Source: Geobacteraceae bacterium
Lineage (GTDB): Bacteria; Desulfobacterota; Desulfuromonadia; Desulfuromonadales; Geopsychrobacteraceae
Assembly (NCBI GenBank): GCA_027064785.1
Contig: JAMOPE010000189.1
Span: 1-11,431 of the forward strand
Length of the DNA: 11,431 bases
Direction of reading: 5' to 3'
Part shown: positions 7,866 to 11,431 of the stretch, in pieces
How the letters are laid out: every line of letters begins with the position of its first letter
Numbering within the stretch: position 1 is the stretch's first letter
Position numbers and translations under genes: made by a program
The notes under the pieces: model-generated
Told to the model about the DNA's origin: nothing
The model's input: the letters and a program-made list of their open reading frames with translations, nothing else
The model's database searches: none

Positions 7866-8714
7866 TTATTTCTTGGTGAAGATTCGCAGCAGCTCTGACA
7901 GCTTCTGCTTCATCTCCTTGCGCGGAACAATCATATCGACCATCCCGTGCTCAAGCAGGTATTCGGAACGCTGGAATCCTTCGGGAAGAGTCTGACGGAT
8001 CGTTTGCTCGATAACCCGTGGGCCGGCAAAGCCGATCAGGGCGCGAGGTTCAGCAATATTCAAATCGCCCAGCATAGCAAAACTGGCGGTCACGCCACCG
8101 GTTGTCGGATCGGTCAAAACTGAAATAAATGGAATCCCTGCTGCCTTTAACTTAGCCAGTGCAGCACTGGTTTTCGCCATCTGCATCAGCGACATGATAC
8201 TCTCCTGCATCCGTGCACCACCGGAAGAGGAGAAAATCAGCACCGGAGCATTGGTCTCAAGCCCCTTTTCAATCGCACGGGTGATTTTTTCCCCAACAAC
8301 CGAGCCCATACTGCCGCCCATGAAGGAAAAATCAAAAACGGCAACAACGACCGGTAAGCCATCAAGATGACCTTCCCCACAGATAACAGCATCACCGTCA
8401 CCCGCTTTTTTAATCGCAGCTTTGATCCGGTCTTTATATTTTTTAGTGTCCTTAAAATCGAGAAAATCGACCGACCGCATCGTGGCATCCATCTCGACAA
8501 AAGTCCCGTTATCGATAATCAGATCAATTCTTTCACGGGCACCGATGCGAAAATGGTAATCACACTTAGGGCAGACATCGAGATTGCGCTTGACCTCTTT
8601 TGCGTAGACAATTTCGTGACAGTTTTTACACTTTGTCCAGACACCTTCGGGAACCTGTACATTCTTTTTTTCGATCGAAGCAGTTAATGCTTTTTTCTTC
8701 CGAAACCAGGCCAT
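7866..8714 (-). CDS. accD: Acetyl-CoA carboxylase carboxyltransferase beta subunit
   Basis: AccD pairs with AccA to transfer the carboxyl group from carboxy-biotin on AccB to acetyl-CoA, giving malonyl-CoA for fatty-acid synthesis. The 282-residue protein has the N-terminal zinc ribbon with C29, C32, C48 and C51 in two C-x-x-C pairs. It also has the crotonase-fold carboxyltransferase core, including [15 protein letters not shown] (129-143), [11 protein letters not shown] (162-172) and [13 protein letters not shown] (201-213). Length and motifs are normal. The ATG is preceded by AAGGA with a six-base gap. It follows trpA by 38 bp and its stop is six bases before folC, matching the frequent trpA-accD-folC arrangement. 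The partner accA is not in the window. Confidence 0.98.
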   Translation of the reverse strand: MAWFRKKKALTASIEKKNVQVPEGVWTKCKNCHEIVYAKEVKRNLDVCPKCDYHFRIGARERIDLIIDNGTFVEMDATMRSVDFLDFKDTKKYKDRIKAAIKKAGDGDAVICGEGHLDGLPVVVAVFDFSFMGGSMGSVVGEKITRAIEKGLETNAPVLIFSSSGGARMQESIMSLMQMAKTSAALAKLKAAGIPFISVLTDPTTGGVTASFAMLGDLNIAEPRALIGFAGPRVIEQTIRQTLPEGFQRSEYLLEHGMVDMIVPRKEMKQKLSELLRIFTKK

Positions 8715-8752
8715 GAAATATCCTTTTTGTTAGCATGCAACGCGGGGTTTCT

Positions 8753-9559
8753 TTATCCGGCGGATGCTGTCAGTCCATGCTTAAGTTCAGCAATAAATTC
8801 TGCGACACACGGCAGGAGCTCAACACTCTGCCCTCTTTCTTCAATAATTTTCACCAGAGCACTGCCCACGACAACACCATCGGCAAATGCACCAACCGCC
8901 CTGGCATCTTCAGCAGTTGTAATTCCGAAACCAACTCCGACCGGAACATCAGTCATATTTTTCAGGTCTTCAACCGCAACCCGAATGTCCGCCGGAGAGA
9001 TCTTCCTTGAACCGGTCACTCCGGTCATTGAGACATAATAAAGATACCCTTGAGCTGCGGCTGCCAATCGGGCCATTCTTTCACGTGGAGTCGTCGGTGC
9101 CAGCAGTGTAATCAGATCGATACCTGCGGCTGCCATCACCGTACTGATCTCATCAATTTCCTCAGGAGGAAGATCGACCAGCAGCAGTGCATCAACCCCG
9201 GCAGTTGCAGCATCACTCGCAAACTTTTCTGTCCCGTAACGGAACACCGGATTATAGTAGCCCATCAAAACCAGCGGAATCTGTGATTTTTCACGAATCG
9301 CCGCAACACAATCAAGAACCCCGCTTAACGTTGCTCCGGCAGCTAATGCTCGCTCAGATGCAGCCTGAATTGTCGGGCCGTCAGCCATCGGATCAGAAAA
9401 AGGAACTCCCAGCTCAACAACATCAGCCCCGGCCTCAGCCAATGTTAAAACCAGATCAACAGTTATCTTCAGATCGGGGTCGCCCGCGGTAACAAACGGG
9501 ATCAATGCTGTTTCATTGCGCTGTTTCAGTGCTGAGAATGTTGCTTCAATCCGTGACAT
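8753..9559 (-). CDS. trpA: Tryptophan synthase alpha chain
   Basis: TrpA splits indole-3-glycerol phosphate into glyceraldehyde-3-phosphate and indole, which is channelled to TrpB in the alpha2-beta2 complex. The 268-residue TIM barrel has the catalytic pair E49 (VVELGVPFSDP) and D60 (MADGPT), at the same numbers as in the Salmonella enzyme. It also has PFVTAGDPD (21-29), LMGYYNPVF, YVSMTGVTGSR with the flexible-loop region, and the phosphate-binding VGVGFGI and GVVVGSA segments. The start is supported by an AGG site just upstream (GCAGGTACT ATG). Unusually, it does not follow trpB directly: an RhlB-like helicase gene and a 61-bp gap lie between them. No clear promoter or hairpin was seen in that gap, so cotranscription with the helicase is the simplest reading. 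Confidence 0.98.
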   Translation of the reverse strand: MSRIEATFSALKQRNETALIPFVTAGDPDLKITVDLVLTLAEAGADVVELGVPFSDPMADGPTIQAASERALAAGATLSGVLDCVAAIREKSQIPLVLMGYYNPVFRYGTEKFASDAATAGVDALLLVDLPPEEIDEISTVMAAAGIDLITLLAPTTPRERMARLAAAAQGYLYYVSMTGVTGSRKISPADIRVAVEDLKNMTDVPVGVGFGITTAEDARAVGAFADGVVVGSALVKIIEERGQSVELLPCVAEFIAELKHGLTASAG

Positions 9560-9620
9560 AGTACCTGCTCTATACTCTAAGTGGTTAGACCAATGACAGA
9601 TCTGACCTGAATTTGTAAGT

Positions 9621-10964
9621 CTAATTGATTCCAGCCTCTGTTTTCAATCCTTTTCTTGATCGATCAGCTGTCACTTTTTTCGGGGTAGGTTTTCCAGCCC
9701 CGCCACTGTTTCCGGATTGACCCGGTTTCCCCTTGGGACGCCGTCTTGGCCGCCGCTTGCGCTGTCCGGTCGACTTTTCAACCGGAGGCCGCTTCCGCTT
9801 TGGCTGTGCCCGTTTGTAGGTGAAACAGAAATCTTCATCCAGTGGCATTTCGCTGGGAATCTTTTTCCCGAGGTAGTCCTGAATCTCATCGAGGACATAA
9901 ACCATCTCTTCGTCGGCAAAACTGATCGCCTTCCCACACGCGCCGGCCCGTGCTGTCCGGCCGATACGGTGGACATAATCTTCACGATCCTGCGGCAGAT
10001 CGTAATTGATGACGTGGGTGACGTTATCGATATGAATTCCGCGCGATGCGACATCGGTTGCAACCAGATGAGTCAGGCTGCCGATCTTAAACTGATCGAG
10101 AATCCGCATCCGTTTTTTCTGTGGAATATCACCCGACAACACTGCACTCGAGGCACCATTGGCTTCGAGCAGAGCACTTAACTTTTCTGCTTCGACCTTG
10201 GTATTGACGAACAGCATCACCCGTTCCATTTCGGGATTGTTCTTCATCAAACCAAGCAGCAGCGCAAATTTCTCCCGTCGCGAGACGTGGTAAAGAATCT
10301 GATCGATGCCGTCAGCGGTCATTTTATCGGGAGCAATTTCGACCCGCTCAGCCAGGTCCATAAATTCGTAGGCAAGCTCCATCACCTGTGCCGACAGAGT
10401 TGCTGAAAACAACATCGTCTGCCGCTTTTCAAACGGTGGAAGTTTACGCAGAATGTAGCGGAGGTCCTTGATGAAGCCCATATCAAACATCCGGTCAGCT
10501 TCATCAATCACCAGTGCTTCGACCCGATTCATCGAGAAAACCCGCTGCTTGAAATAATCGATCAGCCGCCCCGGAGTCGCGACGATAATATCAACACCAT
10601 CTCTCAGTGCCTGCCGCTGCTTTTCGTAATCGACTCCGCCAAAAATAGGCTGGACCTTTAAACCGGTATGCTTGCCGAGGCTTTCGGCATCCTTACAGAT
10701 CTGCACCACCAATTCACGGGTGGGAGCCATCACCAGAGCACGGGGGTTGTTGCTGGTTTTGTTCTTGTTGTCGAGTAACCGGCAGAACAGCGAGATGAGA
10801 AAGGCAGCAGTTTTTCCGGTTCCGGTCTGTGCCTGAGCGGCAACATCCTTGCCTGCCAGTGCCAGTGGGATCGATTCCTCCTGGACTGGGGTCAGTGATT
10901 CAAATCCGGCAGTGACAACGCCCTGCTGGACAACTTCGGGTAAATCGAGTTCGCTAAATTTCAT
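9621..10964 (-). CDS. rhlB: RhlB-type DEAD-box ATP-dependent RNA helicase
   Basis: This ATP-dependent RNA-unwinding enzyme probably acts in mRNA turnover or ribosome assembly. The 447 residues contain two RecA-like domains with all the usual motifs: the Q-motif region (about 21-27), AQTGTGKT (45-52), PTREL (81-85), DEAD (154-157), SAT (187-189), VATDVASRGI (301-310) and HRIGRTAR (332-339). Segments such as GFIKDLRYILRKLPP and QKKRMRILDQF resemble E. coli RhlB closely, so the RhlB subfamily is favoured over RhlE or SrmB. A low-complexity tail at about 384-447, rich in Lys, Arg, Pro and Gly, probably binds RNA. The ATG overlaps the trpB stop by one base (TAATG), with only a weak GGA upstream, which suggests translation coupled to trpB. 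Membership of an RNase E degradosome is not shown by the sequence. Confidence 0.93.
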   Translation of the reverse strand: MKFSELDLPEVVQQGVVTAGFESLTPVQEESIPLALAGKDVAAQAQTGTGKTAAFLISLFCRLLDNKNKTSNNPRALVMAPTRELVVQICKDAESLGKHTGLKVQPIFGGVDYEKQRQALRDGVDIIVATPGRLIDYFKQRVFSMNRVEALVIDEADRMFDMGFIKDLRYILRKLPPFEKRQTMLFSATLSAQVMELAYEFMDLAERVEIAPDKMTADGIDQILYHVSRREKFALLLGLMKNNPEMERVMLFVNTKVEAEKLSALLEANGASSAVLSGDIPQKKRMRILDQFKIGSLTHLVATDVASRGIHIDNVTHVINYDLPQDREDYVHRIGRTARAGACGKAISFADEEMVYVLDEIQDYLGKKIPSEMPLDEDFCFTYKRAQPKRKRPPVEKSTGQRKRRPRRRPKGKPGQSGNSGGAGKPTPKKVTADRSRKGLKTEAGIN

Positions 10965-11431
10965 TATAAATCCACATTCAGGGCATCAGCCACAGTGTGT
11001 ATATCTTTATCTCCCCGACCCGACAGACACACCAGAATGATTTTATCTGCGGCGAGGGTTGGTGCTAATTTGATCACCTGAGCAATTGCGTGAGCACTCT
11101 CGAGGGCGGGGATAATCCCTTCGAGGCGGGTCAGTTTCTGAAATGCCGTCAATGCTTCATCATCAGTGACCGCAACATATTCGGCACGTTTGATATCATT
11201 TAAGTGGGCATGCTCCGGCCCGACACCGGGATAATCGAGCCCGGCAGAAATCGAATGGGCATGTTGAATCTGTCCATCATCGTCCTGCAACAGATAGGTC
11301 TTATTCCCGTGGAGAACCCCCGGAGCCCCAGCAGAAATTGACGCTGCATGCTTGTCGGTATCGACACCAAGACCGGCAGCTTCGACACCCAACAGCTTGA
11401 CTTCAGGATCGTTGACAAAAGTATAGAACAA
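10964..11431 (-). CDS. trpB: Tryptophan synthase beta chain, 3' part (cut by window edge)
   Basis: TrpB is the PLP enzyme that condenses indole with serine to make tryptophan. Only the last 155 codons are present, and the reading frame runs off the right edge, so no start lies here. The first in-frame codon at the edge is TTG, read as an internal Leu (LFYTF). Clear family blocks are [59 protein letters not shown] and the SGRGDKD near the C-terminus that closes the PLP site. The C-terminus is complete, ending with a TAA that shares one base with the ATG of the helicase gene. trpA, its complex partner, lies 1.4 kb further downstream instead of adjacent. Confidence 0.97.
   Translation of the reverse strand: MFYTFVNDPEVKLLGVEAAGLGVDTDKHAASISAGAPGVLHGNKTYLLQDDDGQIQHAHSISAGLDYPGVGPEHAHLNDIKRAEYVAVTDDEALTAFQKLTRLEGIIPALESAHAIAQVIKLAPTLAADKIILVCLSGRGDKDIHTVADALNVDL

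Noticed and set aside
9560..9620. Possible trpA promoter or CAGATCTG operator in the helicase-trpA gap
   Set aside because: A TATAGA-like -10 has no -35 at proper spacing, and the CAGATCTG palindrome is only eight bases with poor extension.
11429..11431. TTG at the right edge as a start codon for trpB
   Set aside because: The peptide aligns with the middle of TrpB, so this TTG is an internal Leu codon and the gene continues beyond the window.

Overview
This 11.4 kb window is ordinary, densely packed bacterial chromosome with every gene on the minus strand. LptD, the FtsB- and FtsN-like division proteins and the two-subunit type of acetyl-CoA carboxylase point to a Gram-negative host. The moderate base composition, the protein sequences and the order trpA-accD-folC-lptD-ftsB-argS-SPOR-tRNAs-tilS suggest a deltaproteobacterium of the Desulfuromonadales (Geobacter/Pelobacter/Desulfuromonas type). 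That assignment rests on recall of family resemblance, not on a search.

In the direction of transcription (high to low coordinates) the layout is as follows. The 3' part of trpB is cut by the right edge. It is followed by an RhlB-type DEAD-box RNA helicase whose ATG overlaps the trpB stop, then trpA, accD, folC, lptD, a small FtsB/DivIC-type division protein, argS (ATGA overlap) and an FtsN-like SPOR protein. Gaps between these genes are short (overlap to 61 bp). No terminator was seen among them and no convincing promoter in the gaps, so they may form one long transcription unit entering from beyond the right edge.

The SPOR gene is followed by a clear sigma70-type promoter, an initiator tRNA-fMet, an elongator-type tRNA-Met and a strong intrinsic terminator. 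Beyond the terminator lies tilS, whose product modifies the third class of CAU-anticodon tRNA (tRNA-Ile2). The last 39 bases at the left edge hold no recognised gene.

Functionally the window combines tryptophan synthase, malonyl-CoA supply (AccD), folate polyglutamylation (FolC), LPS export (LptD), septum formation (FtsB- and FtsN-like), arginine charging (ArgS) and CAU-tRNA supply and discrimination (tRNA-fMet, tRNA-Met, TilS). I see no mobile element, CRISPR array, phage gene or unknown multigene system. The points worth a second look are modest: a helicase gene splitting trpB from trpA, a run of ten identical bases inside folC, an LptD with only two cysteines after the signal peptide, and the CAU-tRNA pair next to tilS.
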